Notes: generated by a model not told the origin, from the letters alone. 64,000 nucleotides of DNA from an archaeon (GCA_024276825.1 JAJRWI010000010.1:1-64000), one strand, 5' to 3'; shown: positions 51,349 through 59,954, numbered from the stretch's first letter. Numbers and translations: made by a program.

Positions 51349-52117
51349 CCGGAATCAACTCGCCATGAGACATATGAAAGAGTCGTGCGGAAGGAGCCCT
51401 GATAATCTTCTCATCATGTGTCATTACAACCACCGTTTTCCCATTTCGGTTAAGATCTAGGAGGATATCACGCACCATGTTTGAGCTCTCTTCATCTAGA
51501 TTAGCAGTTGGTTCATCAGCAAGGATTATTGGCGGGTCATTCGCCATCGCGCGGGCAATTGCTACACGTTGCTGTTCTCCAGAACTTAACTGCCAAGGCA
51601 AGTGGTCCAGTCGTTCTTCAAGCTTGACTTGCTGCAAGAGGTGTTTCGCATCCTCACGAAGGCGCTTAATGGAACGTGGGAACAATTGCATTGGAAACAT
51701 CACATTCTCAATAGCAGTCAGTGTGGAGATGAGGTTATAACTCTGAAATATGAAGCCAGTGTTCTGAAGTCGAAAGGTAGCTCTGAAGCTCTCATCATAG
51801 TCGCCAATAGGGACATCCATCACCGTGATCCTGCCAGATGTAGGAAGGTCTATTGCACCAATTATGTTTAGTAGTGTGGTCTTGCCAGAACCAGAAGGAC
51901 CATAGATTACTATCAGGTCGCCAGGGCTCACATTAAGACTGATGTTGCGTACTGCATGAATGATACGGCCACCCAGATTATAATCGCGGGACACATTTTC
52001 AAGGCGTATTGCATGCTTGACAGGGAAAAGTCCCTCTAGATCGTCAAGGTCAACTTCTTCATCCTGAGGATGGCTCCCAAGAATTGTATCATCGTCCATT
52101 TGTTTTAGACACTCCAT
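51341..52117 (-). CDS. ABC transporter ATP-binding protein (MacB type)
   Basis: A 258-residue ATPase: Walker A GPSGSGKTT, Q-loop FIFQSYNLI, signature LSSGEQQRVAIARAM, Walker B IILADEPTANLDE and H-loop VVMTHDEKI. The first 35 residues are acidic (DDDTILGSHPQDEEVDLDDLEG) and not part of the ATPase fold. The signature starts LSSGEQQ instead of LSGGEQQ, a mild change known in the group. It pairs with the FtsX-like permease at 49498, with an 8-base overlap. ATG 52099 (MDDDT) is an alternative start. The regulator at 52174 is encoded just upstream. Confidence 0.93.
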   Translation of the reverse strand: MECLKQMDDDTILGSHPQDEEVDLDDLEGLFPVKHAIRLENVSRDYNLGGRIIHAVRNISLNVSPGDLIVIYGPSGSGKTTLLNIIGAIDLPTSGRITVMDVPIGDYDESFRATFRLQNTGFIFQSYNLISTLTAIENVMFPMQLFPRSIKRLREDAKHLLQQVKLEERLDHLPWQLSSGEQQRVAIARAMANDPPIILADEPTANLDEESSNMVRDILLDLNRNGKTVVVMTHDEKIIRAPSARLFHMSHGELIPDE

Positions 52118-52173
52118 AGGATAATATGATTCACAATAGATTCATCAATTCACCATGTGAACGGTTCATGCGG

Positions 52174-52920
52174 CTATAGCAGTCTCATTCCCGTGATTGC
52201 ATCTCTTGCCCAGTCCATTAGAGCCAAGGGTCGTTCCCTTCCAAAGACCTTGATTGTCTTCAGAATTCCCATGTCCACCAAGTTATTCGCATAGTAGGAT
52301 ATCAGGCTCTTCTCGAGTGAAAGAGTCCTACTTAATTCGGCTTGAGTTATCCGATCGTGCTTCATGCTCTGGGAGATAATTGATTTAATGGTTGGATTGC
52401 GAATTAATGATGCGAGCTGTAATATGTTATCGTCTTCTGCGAAGTCATATGAGAAGAAATGTCGTGTATTACCACTCTGAAATGATATGATGAGGCCTTC
52501 ATTCAGAAGGTTAGTGATATGGTATTGAAGGGCACCCATTGCACACCCTAGAACACGGTGTAGTTCGCGTAAATGTATGCCAGGACTTTGAACTATCTCT
52601 TCTATTATTCGATCGCGAAGTTTCTTGCTCTTAACATCGCCCCTGCCATCAGCTACAATGGTACCTATTGCTATGACAATGGTTGTAGGTAGGGGATTAA
52701 TCAATGTCTCATGCAAGAAAGCCATTGTGCCGCTGCATGCTGAAACAGTGACTATGCCCAACTCCAAGCCAGCTATATTGGATGAACTGTGGGGTGATGC
52801 ATCCTGAGCTTTAAGAAAACTTGTTGATGTGTTCATTGGGCTAAGGAGAAGGGCCAATATCCCAGATGTGATTAAGGTCAGCGTCATTACAAGTGTTAGT
52901 ATATCAACCCTTCTTGTCAT
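52174..52920 (-). CDS. Membrane-bound winged-helix transcriptional regulator
   Basis: A 248-residue protein with two predicted membrane segments (ILTLVMTLTLITSGILALLL and the weaker TTIVIAIGTIV) and two winged helices. The first is RIIEEIVQSPGIHLRELHRVLGCAMGALQYHITNL, the second SLEKSLISYYANNLVDMGIL. The archaeal family of such membrane-tethered tandem winged-helix proteins is usually thought to sense envelope or redox signals. It precedes the ABC genes in the same direction and may control them. The start is ATG 52920; a GTG at 52932 is in frame. Confidence 0.83.
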   Translation of the reverse strand: MTRRVDILTLVMTLTLITSGILALLLSPMNTSTSFLKAQDASPHSSSNIAGLELGIVTVSACSGTMAFLHETLINPLPTTIVIAIGTIVADGRGDVKSKKLRDRIIEEIVQSPGIHLRELHRVLGCAMGALQYHITNLLNEGLIISFQSGNTRHFFSYDFAEDDNILQLASLIRNPTIKSIISQSMKHDRITQAELSRTLSLEKSLISYYANNLVDMGILKTIKVFGRERPLALMDWARDAITGMRLL

Positions 52921-53031
52921 AGTCAATACCACTCTTCAATATGTGTCAATTCAGTTAAAAATGATGAATAAACCATAAATGTACTATACGTTAGCGGCCG
53001 AAATGGCTGCATCCCACTTATTATTCTATTG

Positions 53032-53580
53032 TTACCCAGTCCCCCTAGAGGGATAAGTGAGTTTGATCTGAAACTGGCACATATTTGCACCCATGGACAT
53101 GCACTGTGTTTCTTCAACAGTCAGCTTTTCATACACGATTCGATTCCAGTCTGTCAGATATTCAAGAACTGCCTCAATGAATCCTTTTAGAAAATAGCAG
53201 GAGGGCTCTGTGCTCTCAAGGCCTGCTGCATATGGATTGTCCGCAATGTCTATGATTGCCTCTTCATCAAGCCATAACTTATAGAGTTTTGAGATCTTGA
53301 TATCACCAAATGGCACAATTAGATTCTCGAGGGCCATTTTGATGAATTCAATTATCCCCTTAAAATCACCAGGTGGCTTTTGTTTTCCAATCTTGAAATA
53401 TTCTGTCTGAGCCTGAAGACCTGCCAGACGACCTGCAGCGTAATAGAGGTCACGCACTCTATCAGGAAACATCACTGCAATTCGATTACCAAGAATTGTC
53501 CAAGTCTTGCTGAAGAACGCACGCATTGTTTCGCGTTCCTTTAATTTTCCTGTCCACCATTGGAACACTTTGTCTGTCAT
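53032..53580 (-). CDS. V4R-domain protein (TRAPP-related fold)
   Basis: A 182-residue soluble protein. The C-terminal 60 residues show the V4R pattern: CYFLKGFIEAVLEYL, YEKLTVEETQCMSMGANMCQFQIKL in two halves, with the conserved pair of Cys and the GxxxC turn. The V4R fold is shared with Bet3 of the TRAPP complex and with ligand-binding bacterial regulators. The N-terminal 100 residues are helical with an AAGRLAGLQAQ-type start. No membrane segment. It is the first of three V4R proteins in 4 kb and shows weaker similarity to the two TRAPP-like ones. The ligand or partner is unknown. Confidence 0.8.
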   Translation of the reverse strand: MTDKVFQWWTGKLKERETMRAFFSKTWTILGNRIAVMFPDRVRDLYYAAGRLAGLQAQTEYFKIGKQKPPGDFKGIIEFIKMALENLIVPFGDIKISKLYKLWLDEEAIIDIADNPYAAGLESTEPSCYFLKGFIEAVLEYLTDWNRIVYEKLTVEETQCMSMGANMCQFQIKLTYPSRGTG

Positions 53581-53676
53581 CTTGCAATCTCCTACGTGAA
53601 TTTAAGATGCATTGCTCGTTAAATGCTTTATGAGGACAAATAGCAATGTTCATTGCATCTGAAGCTTACTGTTTGG

Positions 53677-54150
53677 TTATGCGAGACGCACATTCCAAGT
53701 GCACATATCCGCACCAGTGGCCCGGCTCATTTCTTGGAAAACATTTGCTTGAACTCCCTTGAACTCAAGGATTGCCTGAAGAATTCCACTAAATATCTCA
53801 CAATATCCAAAACCACGCATACCCTCAAGATTGACATCTTGACACCAGATGCAGTTCTTATCCGAAACCCTTACTGATCCTCTAGCAGTGTCCATGTCTA
53901 TCTCAGACGCTCTCTTATCGTACAAGGCTCGAAAGACAACATCAATCAGTTTAGCGACATCCTCTCGAGTTGTGACCGTTTCTTTGGTCTTGCTCTCAAT
54001 GTCAGTGCTCATATAAAGCTGAAAGCCAAGTTCTTTGCCTAGGTCTCGAAGCTTCTGGTTAGCCTCTTCAACACTGTTGGTTTCTGAGAGAGTTTGCTCA
54101 ACAATATGAGAATATAGACTTACTAGTATGGGATTCTCAATCTTTGCCAT
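53677..54150 (-). CDS. TRAPP Bet3-like protein (V4R fold), cassette copy 1
   Basis: A 157-residue protein like the Bet3/TRAPPC3 and V4R family: NPILVSLYSHIVEQTL, then LGKELGFQLYMS, the core CIWCQDV, YCEIFSGILQAIL, QEMSRATGADMCTWNVRL. It shares with the protein at 56604 the pattern SDxNCxxCQxV, SGxxxAxL and QExxRAxGxxxCTW. Eukaryotic TRAPP is an exchange factor for Rab GTPases and several archaeal relatives occur in Asgard genomes. It is encoded 24 bases after the Roadblock-like gene at 54175, its likely partner. The function is inferred from fold. Confidence 0.82.
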   Translation of the reverse strand: MAKIENPILVSLYSHIVEQTLSETNSVEEANQKLRDLGKELGFQLYMSTDIESKTKETVTTREDVAKLIDVVFRALYDKRASEIDMDTARGSVRVSDKNCIWCQDVNLEGMRGFGYCEIFSGILQAILEFKGVQANVFQEMSRATGADMCTWNVRLA

Positions 54151-54174
54151 TGCTACGTCTCACCTGTAGTAGTT

Positions 54175-55149
54175 CTATATGGTCCTTCCAATCATTTTCA
54201 TGCCATATTTGCGATAACGAGCAAGAGTCTGAATCACTTTGGGATGGGGAATTCCTGTGATCTCTGCAATCTGCTCGGGAGTTTTAGTGCCATCACATAG
54301 TCGGACAATCTCAATGTCGGGAGCTTGCACTTTATCTAATGGCCCTTCATATTTTGGACATTTGATAAATCGCCCCATTGTTGTTTTTGAAGTTTCAGCT
54401 TCACTTTCTGCCTTATGAACTGGGACCTCTATGATCTTTCTCACAGCAGCCCATTTTAACAAGTTTACAACACGTTCTGTTGGTTGAAACATTGAATCAG
54501 CAATCTTTTCGACAGACAGGATCCCATCCACAAGCATTAGGACATCAAATCCGAAGTTGCGATGTGCTTGTTTCATTTCTTCATATAGGCTCGATTCCAG
54601 TGATAATGCAGAGGCATATGCAGGCCCTCGCTTTGGAACAGTGGAAGGAGTGATGATGAAAGACTCTGGACTTAGTTCAGGCTCTTCAGTGACTGGCTCT
54701 GCGGCAGGGGTGGAGACCTTGGTCACAGCAAGAGATTCTGGTGCTGTAGCAGCAGCTTTCATTGCAATGCTCTCAAGAACCTGCAGATTGTCTTCTGATG
54801 ACTCTTCAAAGTCATCCGGAGGTGGTGGTAAGACACTTCCTTCTAGAAGACGCAATACATTCTTTGTCTTTGCAATTGCAAGACCCAGCTGCAATTCAGG
54901 GACATATAGAACTGTCAATATCCAGTTGTCATCAACTGGCGATAGTACAACAAGACCCTGATCAGTATCAATAGTCATCAAGCGTAGGTCAGACTTGTAA
55001 AGGTTGATACTGTCTTTTACTCGTGGAAACAACTCATCAGGAAAAGAAAAGCTAACAAATGGTCGCCCCTGTTTTGTCATGAGAGAGTATCCAATCACTT
55101 GTTCGTCAAACCGAAGTTTTGAGAGAGCTCGTTCCAAGTCGCCGGACAT
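54175..55149 (-). CDS. Roadblock-like protein with two C-terminal helical/wing modules, cassette copy 1
   Basis: A 324-residue cytosolic protein. Residues 1-100 form a Roadblock/LC7-like domain: LERALSKLRFDEQVIGYSL, MTKQGRPF, DNWILTVLYVPELQLGLAIAK. A low-complexity Pro/Glu linker follows (100-185), then LLMDVLMLVDGILS-type helices around 205 and a C-terminal repeat, DIEIVRLCDGTKTPEQIAEITGI, that resembles a small winged helix. The protein at 57111 has the same order (40% or so alike by eye). The gene is upstream of the TRAPP-like gene by 24 bases. Such domains are platforms for Ras-like GTPases. Confidence 0.82.
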   Translation of the reverse strand: MSGDLERALSKLRFDEQVIGYSLMTKQGRPFVSFSFPDELFPRVKDSINLYKSDLRLMTIDTDQGLVVLSPVDDNWILTVLYVPELQLGLAIAKTKNVLRLLEGSVLPPPPDDFEESSEDNLQVLESIAMKAAATAPESLAVTKVSTPAAEPVTEEPELSPESFIITPSTVPKRGPAYASALSLESSLYEEMKQAHRNFGFDVLMLVDGILSVEKIADSMFQPTERVVNLLKWAAVRKIIEVPVHKAESEAETSKTTMGRFIKCPKYEGPLDKVQAPDIEIVRLCDGTKTPEQIAEITGIPHPKVIQTLARYRKYGMKMIGRTI

Positions 55150-55333
55150 GATATTGCACCTATCTTGAAATAGACTGACCTACTTATACATACTTTCTTT
55201 CTAAAGGATTGATTAAAGGATTGTGGTCGTGTATTCATCCATCTTGGAGCCTTAATAACGCTCGAATTTATGCAATTTAGAAAGCATTAAGAGAGTATTC
55301 ATTTGTGAGGCTGCTAAGAAGGTTGTCAACAAC

Positions 55334-55885
55334 ATGAGAAACTTCCTTTCAGCTCTGATCGCACTTAACATTGGGTCATTAATGGTAATGGGTCTTGCAA
55401 GTCAACATTATCCAGATACATTTGAGCCGATTGCATTTCTGCTGAATGGAAGTGGTGTGTTGATGACCCTGGTGGACGGTCTTTTGTCATTCAGATTTGA
55501 TGCTCTTGTTCTCAGCGCTTGGCTGGCCATGGGCTTAATAGTTGGACTGACTGCCGAGTCAAGATGGAACTCTGTAAGAACTGTGATCTGGATTGGGGTC
55601 ATCATGGCGATTTGTAATCTTGCTGCAGTGTTTTTAATCAACCCTGGACTTTGGAGCTCGAATCAAGTCGAGAGAAACATACTTATAATTGCCCAGCTAA
55701 TCAAAGGGCCGTTCATTGCATTATTCACTCTCATTACGGCTTTACCAATAATGGCCATAATTGGACGGGCCAAGAAACCAATGCAGATTGAACCCAAGCC
55801 AATTATAACAGTCTGCGAGTGCGGAGCAGTGTTCAAGTCAAAGCCAGCAATCTGTTCAGAATGTGGTAGGGTTCTAAATGATTAG
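55334..55885 (+). CDS. Membrane protein with C-terminal zinc ribbon
   Basis: A 183-residue protein with four predicted helices (FLSALIALNIGSLMVMGLA, ALVLSAWLAMGLIVGL, VIWIGVIMAICNLAAVFLI, GPFIALFTLITALPIMAII) and a cytosolic tail with CECG and CSECG, a rubredoxin-type zinc ribbon. The family is unknown to me. It is on the plus strand inside the cluster of Roadblock/TRAPP-like cassettes and is followed by another four-helix protein on the opposite strand. The topology resembles small Asgard membrane proteins that could tether complexes, but this is a guess. Confidence 0.78.
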   Translation: MRNFLSALIALNIGSLMVMGLASQHYPDTFEPIAFLLNGSGVLMTLVDGLLSFRFDALVLSAWLAMGLIVGLTAESRWNSVRTVIWIGVIMAICNLAAVFLINPGLWSSNQVERNILIIAQLIKGPFIALFTLITALPIMAIIGRAKKPMQIEPKPIITVCECGAVFKSKPAICSECGRVLND

Positions 55886-56032
55886 GTTCATGCACAGCAT
55901 TAAGTCGGCAAAGAAGGGAGCATGATTTGAATATGGTACTCTGAACAAAGATAATTACAGCTCAGTAGAGTTCAGCCTATTTCATACTGACTTTACTGAA
56001 CTGAGGTTTGCTTTACCACTGATTCAATTGGA

Positions 56033-56536
56033 TTAACGTTCACGTGTTATTGCGCCACCCAGCAGGCCACCAATGACAGCTGCGATTCCAGGATAAAGAC
56101 ACCCTTGAAATGTGACTTGCATGAGTATCATAGACTCAGTGCCGAACAGGTTCATAATATCACCATATGGTTGAATGAAGAATACCAGCAGCCACATTAG
56201 TAGCGAGCCTATAAACACTGCAAAGAGTGAGGAAAAAATACCCTGAGGAATGCCGCGTGATAACAGGCCCGCAATGAGTCCTGCAATCCCCCAAGACAGC
56301 CATGTAAGGACGGTCGTATGTGTAGCGCCAACATGAATCTGAGCGCCTAGATAAGGAGGATAGAGAACAGTTCCAACGATGGCCAATCGTAATTCAAGAT
56401 CGCTGTAATTCAAGAAATCGGTGACAATATCGGGACTGACAACTTCTGCAGGCATCAGTAATCCCAGAGTAAGAATCAAGAAGGCAAAAGCAAAAGCAAC
56501 TATGAGACCGATTAAAGCAGATATTCCTTGGTTCAT
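56033..56536 (-). CDS. Four-helix membrane protein of unknown function
   Basis: A 167-residue protein with four predicted transmembrane helices (ALIGLIVAFAFAFLILTLGLL, TVLTWLSWGIAGLIAGLLS, IFSSLFAVFIGSLLMWLLVFF, LYPGIAAVIGGLLGGAI). Gly-rich helix packing motifs are frequent. A strong AAGGAGG site six bases before ATG 56536 confirms the start. It lies between the two Roadblock/TRAPP-like cassettes and may be co-regulated with the copy upstream at 56604. Confidence 0.8.
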   Translation of the reverse strand: MNQGISALIGLIVAFAFAFLILTLGLLMPAEVVSPDIVTDFLNYSDLELRLAIVGTVLYPPYLGAQIHVGATHTTVLTWLSWGIAGLIAGLLSRGIPQGIFSSLFAVFIGSLLMWLLVFFIQPYGDIMNLFGTESMILMQVTFQGCLYPGIAAVIGGLLGGAITRER

Positions 56537-56603
56537 TTAATTCCTCCTTTTGATTATTGTCTTTATAGAGTAGAGCTATTTATCATTATTCAATTTTATT
56601 TAA

Positions 56604-57110
56604 TCAGACCAGCTGGCGAATTGTCCAAGTACAGACTTCATCTCCAAGAGCACGGCAAGACTCTTGATAGGTATCACCCTTGAAACCTCTAAGGTCTAGA
56701 ACTGCCTTGAAAACCCCACTAATAAGATTGCAGTACTGAAGACCAGGCATGTCAGTGATCTGAACGCCTTGGCATAGTACACAGTTCTCATCAGAGAACT
56801 TGATTGTATTTTTATCTTCACTTATCCATACATTTGTGAATTCTCGACCAGAGTTCACTTTATAGGCAAGTTGTAATGTTGAAGCAAACTCATGAAAGGC
56901 TGCTGCATGCTTGCGAATCCGCTCAGCATAGTCCATTAGCAGATGCTCGCCTACTTTGAACCCGATGTTCTTCAGCTTCAGATTTATCTCATCAACGTTA
57001 GAACTGCTCTGAATCAGAAGATTCAGGAGTTCTCTGTAAGTCGCTTGAAAGAGCGGTTTTGAAACCTTATCTATTTTCAATGTCCACGCTAGTTTTCCTT
57101 TGACACCCAT
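56604..57110 (-). CDS. TRAPP Bet3-like protein (V4R fold), cassette copy 2
   Basis: A 168-residue paralogue of the protein at 53677: KPLFQATYRELLNLLI, then IGFKVGEHLLMDYAE, CVLCQGVQ, YCNLISGVFKAVL and QESCRALGDEVCTWTIR. The shared Cys positions and the CTW ending make the relation clear. It follows the Roadblock-like gene at 57111 directly: the stop TAA is followed at once by ATG, so translation is coupled. The zero gap strengthens the case that the two products form one complex. The role in trafficking is inferred from TRAPP. Confidence 0.82.
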   Translation of the reverse strand: MGVKGKLAWTLKIDKVSKPLFQATYRELLNLLIQSSSNVDEINLKLKNIGFKVGEHLLMDYAERIRKHAAAFHEFASTLQLAYKVNSGREFTNVWISEDKNTIKFSDENCVLCQGVQITDMPGLQYCNLISGVFKAVLDLRGFKGDTYQESCRALGDEVCTWTIRQLV

Positions 57111-58028
57111 TTATTTGACCTCCACATCACGCATTATTATTCTAAGCGTTTTTCCACGGTAGGGAATGATTGATTGTAGAGCTTTGAAGTAGGGAATGTT
57201 CAGTTCTTTTGCGATGTCTTGAAGAGTTCGTGTGCCATCGCAGAGTTCCAATATGGGCCGATGTTCCTTCTTTGCTTTCTTTATCTCCCCTTCAAAGAGT
57301 GGCAGTTCCACAATCTCTCTCATTCCAGGAGCCTGTTCTTTGGGACACTCAACATCAAGAACATTCTTTAAAACACACCATTCAACCACTGAGATGATGA
57401 TCTCTACTCTCTTAGCAAGTATTTCAGCAATCCGAAACACGGTGCGTACATCATCCACCATTAGAAGCACATCAATCCCAACATTGTGAAACTTGGAAGT
57501 CATTTCGTTATACAGAGGGCTTCCAATTCTGGACGCTTCATTGTACATGCTTGCCTTACGAACAACACATCCATGAGTCACCTTGATGTCGACAGCTGGC
57601 TCTTCAGAAGGTTGTTCAACCTCAGGAGCCGCCTGCATTTCTTCTACGGTTATCTCATTATCTTCGGGAGTTGAAACAACTGCTTCAACCTTCACTTTTT
57701 TGGGTGGTGGAGGTAACTCCGCGTTGCCGAGGGATTCAATGACATTTTTAGTGCGTTGTAGAGCGACACCAAGAGACACATCAGACATGAATAATACTGC
57801 AAGCACCCAGTTCTCGTCCACCCTTGCCAGAACAACTGTTCCTTGAGATGTTATGACATTCATGAGCTTTAGCGAGGATGAATGGATCTCTAATGTGTCC
57901 TTAATCGTTGGGAGTGTGTCTTCGGGGAGAGAAAATGCAAGGAATGGTTGACCGTCATTTGTTAGAAGAGCATACCCACTCACAGACTCGTCATAACGAA
58001 GCTTTGTGAGTGCACGCTCTAAAGACAT
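57111..58028 (-). CDS. Roadblock-like protein with C-terminal wing module, cassette copy 2
   Basis: A 305-residue paralogue of the protein at 54175. Residues 1-100 read LERALTKLRYDESVSGYAL, LTNDGQPF and ENWVLAVLFMSDVSLGVALQ, a Roadblock/LC7-like domain. A Glu/Pro-rich linker covers 105-150. The C-terminal half keeps IDVLLMVDDVRTVFRIAEIL and PILELCDGTRTLQDIAKELNI, near-identical in layout to copy 1. The start is taken at ATG 58028 (a TTG lies one codon before). It is joined without gap to the TRAPP-like gene downstream. Neighbours between the two copies are membrane proteins. Confidence 0.83.
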   Translation of the reverse strand: MSLERALTKLRYDESVSGYALLTNDGQPFLAFSLPEDTLPTIKDTLEIHSSSLKLMNVITSQGTVVLARVDENWVLAVLFMSDVSLGVALQRTKNVIESLGNAELPPPPKKVKVEAVVSTPEDNEITVEEMQAAPEVEQPSEEPAVDIKVTHGCVVRKASMYNEASRIGSPLYNEMTSKFHNVGIDVLLMVDDVRTVFRIAEILAKRVEIIISVVEWCVLKNVLDVECPKEQAPGMREIVELPLFEGEIKKAKKEHRPILELCDGTRTLQDIAKELNIPYFKALQSIIPYRGKTLRIIMRDVEVK

Positions 58029-58087
58029 CAATACCTACTCCGCGGCACCTTATATTAGCAATCCCTTAAGAGGATTGCTCGGAATTA

Positions 58088-59170
58088 CTATATTAATTCT
58101 TTTAGAAACTTAAATACGTCATTGTTAGAGGGATGGTCTGCATTGATTGACGAAACATAGAGGGCAGCCACAGCATTTGCAAGCGTCAGACGTTCAACGT
58201 CCGATAGCTCTGTGATTGTTGCAAGGATGTCGCCAGCATTCCACGAGTCACCAGCACCACATTGCACATGGGATTCAGCCATAAAAGTTGGCACTCTTAT
58301 TGTTCTGTCATCTTTGAATGTCGCAGAGAATTGCAGGGTATGTAGATCGACACGGACAGCAGTTTCTTTTGATATCAATTCAGCCGCTTCCGATGCAATC
58401 TCCAGATCACTTGTTGCATCACGCCATTTGTCATTGTTTGTGAGTATTCTTGCAATCCAGCCAGCTTCATTCTCATTAAGGCTGATAATGTCTACGAGCT
58501 CCGCATTGAGTGTGGATTTCACAAGTCGGGTTATGGCCTTAAGGTTTCCAGAAGGGTCGCCAATGTCCATGAAAGTGAGGGCATTCGAATTTGACCTCAC
58601 ATAAGTGAATATTTCTTCTGCAAGATATGATGCGTTCTTGTTATGATTCAAACATAATAAAGCGACAAGGCTACTCTTGTTAATTGCATCCAGATCACTT
58701 GGGGCAAGGTCACCAAACGAAAAGTCAGCTGCAGACCCGCTATCGCTAACCATTAAATTAACGGGACGCCCCTTATGTTTGACCTCGATAGACACGGTGG
58801 ATGACAGTCTTCCATCAGTCTTCACATGACTAAGATCTAGCTCAGGAGATACTAGGCTCTTCAACAGTAGAAGTCCCTGTGGATTAGTCTTAACTATTAG
58901 TATTGGATGGATTCCAAGGGAGAGAAGGGCCGAGGCCGTATTGACTGAATTGCCCCCGCGACTGATTATCTGACGGGTGCCAATCATGTTTCCGCCGCCT
59001 TGTTCAGCGAGAAGTTTCAGAGACTCTATGAATGCATCAAGGCTTTCAGCAATCACAAAATGATCAAGAAAGAAATCAGGAAGAATCACAGGAGGTGGGA
59101 CAGCAGGAGGTTCTTGAAGTATTGTAAAGAGCCGGGAGTAGTCCAGCTCTATCACCTCATTGAAATTCAT
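58088..59170 (-). CDS. PfkB-family carbohydrate kinase
   Basis: A 360-residue sugar kinase of the ribokinase/PfkB group. The N-terminal GGNSVNTASALLSLG gives the sugar-binding Gly-Asn turn, and CGAGDSWNAGDILA near residue 315 contains the anion hole and catalytic Asp of the family (GAGDxFxAG). The substrate cannot be told; sugars, nucleosides and hydroxymethylpyrimidine are all possible. It overlaps eL13 by ATGA, the usual sign of coupled translation, with eL13 upstream. The length is slightly greater than normal (about 310) due to the first 60 residues. Confidence 0.88.
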   Translation of the reverse strand: MNFNEVIELDYSRLFTILQEPPAVPPPVILPDFFLDHFVIAESLDAFIESLKLLAEQGGGNMIGTRQIISRGGNSVNTASALLSLGIHPILIVKTNPQGLLLLKSLVSPELDLSHVKTDGRLSSTVSIEVKHKGRPVNLMVSDSGSAADFSFGDLAPSDLDAINKSSLVALLCLNHNKNASYLAEEIFTYVRSNSNALTFMDIGDPSGNLKAITRLVKSTLNAELVDIISLNENEAGWIARILTNNDKWRDATSDLEIASEAAELISKETAVRVDLHTLQFSATFKDDRTIRVPTFMAESHVQCGAGDSWNAGDILATITELSDVERLTLANAVAALYVSSINADHPSNNDVFKFLKELI

Positions 59171-59613
59171 GATACTTTTTTGAAGGCCGCCTTGACCATC
59201 GCAGTCAGACGCTCTTCATCAATACCAGTCTTGTTTGCTGTCTTGGAGATGTCACAATATGCAAGATCCTCGAGGGATCTGATGCCTGCATCGAATAAGA
59301 GTTGTGCCTCACTCTTCTTCACTGCTCGAAGAGATGACAGTTCTGCAATTACAGCATCCGCATCAATTGTGGAAGTTGCACTACTAACTTCAGCAGCAAA
59401 CTCTTCTAGGTCATTGATATACTGCTTGATGACCTCAATGTTCTCATCGTAGCTTGTCTTTCTTCGAACATCAACAATAAGACCCATTCTACGGGCCTCA
59501 TCAATAGCAAGACCTGCCTCTTCTATCTCGTGCCTGCTGAATCCTCGGCCCCTGCGGTCACGACCTGTGCCAGGCGACTTTACTGTTGGATCTGCAAATA
59601 TGTCATAACTCAT
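59167..59613 (-). CDS. rpl13e: Ribosomal protein eL13 with C-terminal helix-hairpin-helix-like extension
   Basis: A large-subunit protein. GRDRRGRGFSRHEIEEAGLAIDEARRMGLIVDVRRKTSYDENIEV, given here in pieces around residues 20-60, is the eL13 core. The following 60 residues (VIAELSSLRAVKKSEAQ, LFDAGIRSLEDLAYC) resemble a helix-hairpin-helix module, absent from short archaeal eL13. The start is ATG 59613 (MSYDIFADP), eight bases after GGTGG; the longer frame to 59721 runs over a noncoding stretch. It is upstream of the PfkB kinase, overlapping by ATGA. Confidence 0.82.
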   Translation of the reverse strand: MSYDIFADPTVKSPGTGRDRRGRGFSRHEIEEAGLAIDEARRMGLIVDVRRKTSYDENIEVIKQYINDLEEFAAEVSSATSTIDADAVIAELSSLRAVKKSEAQLLFDAGIRSLEDLAYCDISKTANKTGIDEERLTAMVKAAFKKVS

Positions 59614-59662
59614 TGGCTTGCCCACCTGATTCAAGATTCGACCCAATATTGTCCTTATTAAG

Positions 59663-59935
59663 CTAATGATGAATGATACGTCTTCGAGCTGTCTCAATAA
59701 TTGCATCGTGTAATTCTGCACTCATATTAGAATGAGTTGAGTAGTCCATGTCAGATGTAATGAGTTCATACCCAATTTTCTCAAGAGTGGGTGAGATTCG
59801 CCTGAGGCCTTCAGCAGCAACAGGAACACCAATATTGCTATTGGAGAGGATCTCACAGCCATAGGCTGTGCATCAGAATTTAGTCAGGTCATAAGTTGCA
59901 TTCTCGTGAGGTATGTGAACTGTCCAGACAAAGCA
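59663..59935 (-). pseudogene. Coding-like remnant with an in-frame TGA
   Basis: In the 341-base stretch 59614-59954 no intact gene is seen. On the minus strand one frame reads VHIPHENATYDLTKF, TGA (59875-59873), then CTAYGCEILSNSNIGVPVAAEGL and TLEKIGYELITSDMDYS before a TAG at 59663. It looks coding but has no start codon upstream (a TAA lies at 59938-59936). A perfect 7-bp hairpin CACAGCC/GGCTGTG follows the TGA (59854-59870). It is best viewed as a decayed gene end; family unknown. Confidence 0.3.
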
Positions 59936-59954
59936 TTAACGACCTTTCAGAATT

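Noticed and set aside
59854..59875. TGA plus adjacent hairpin as a bacterial-type SECIS and selenoprotein
   Set aside because: No start codon exists between the upstream stop (59936) and the TGA, and archaeal SECIS elements lie in untranslated ends. A gene remnant is more likely.
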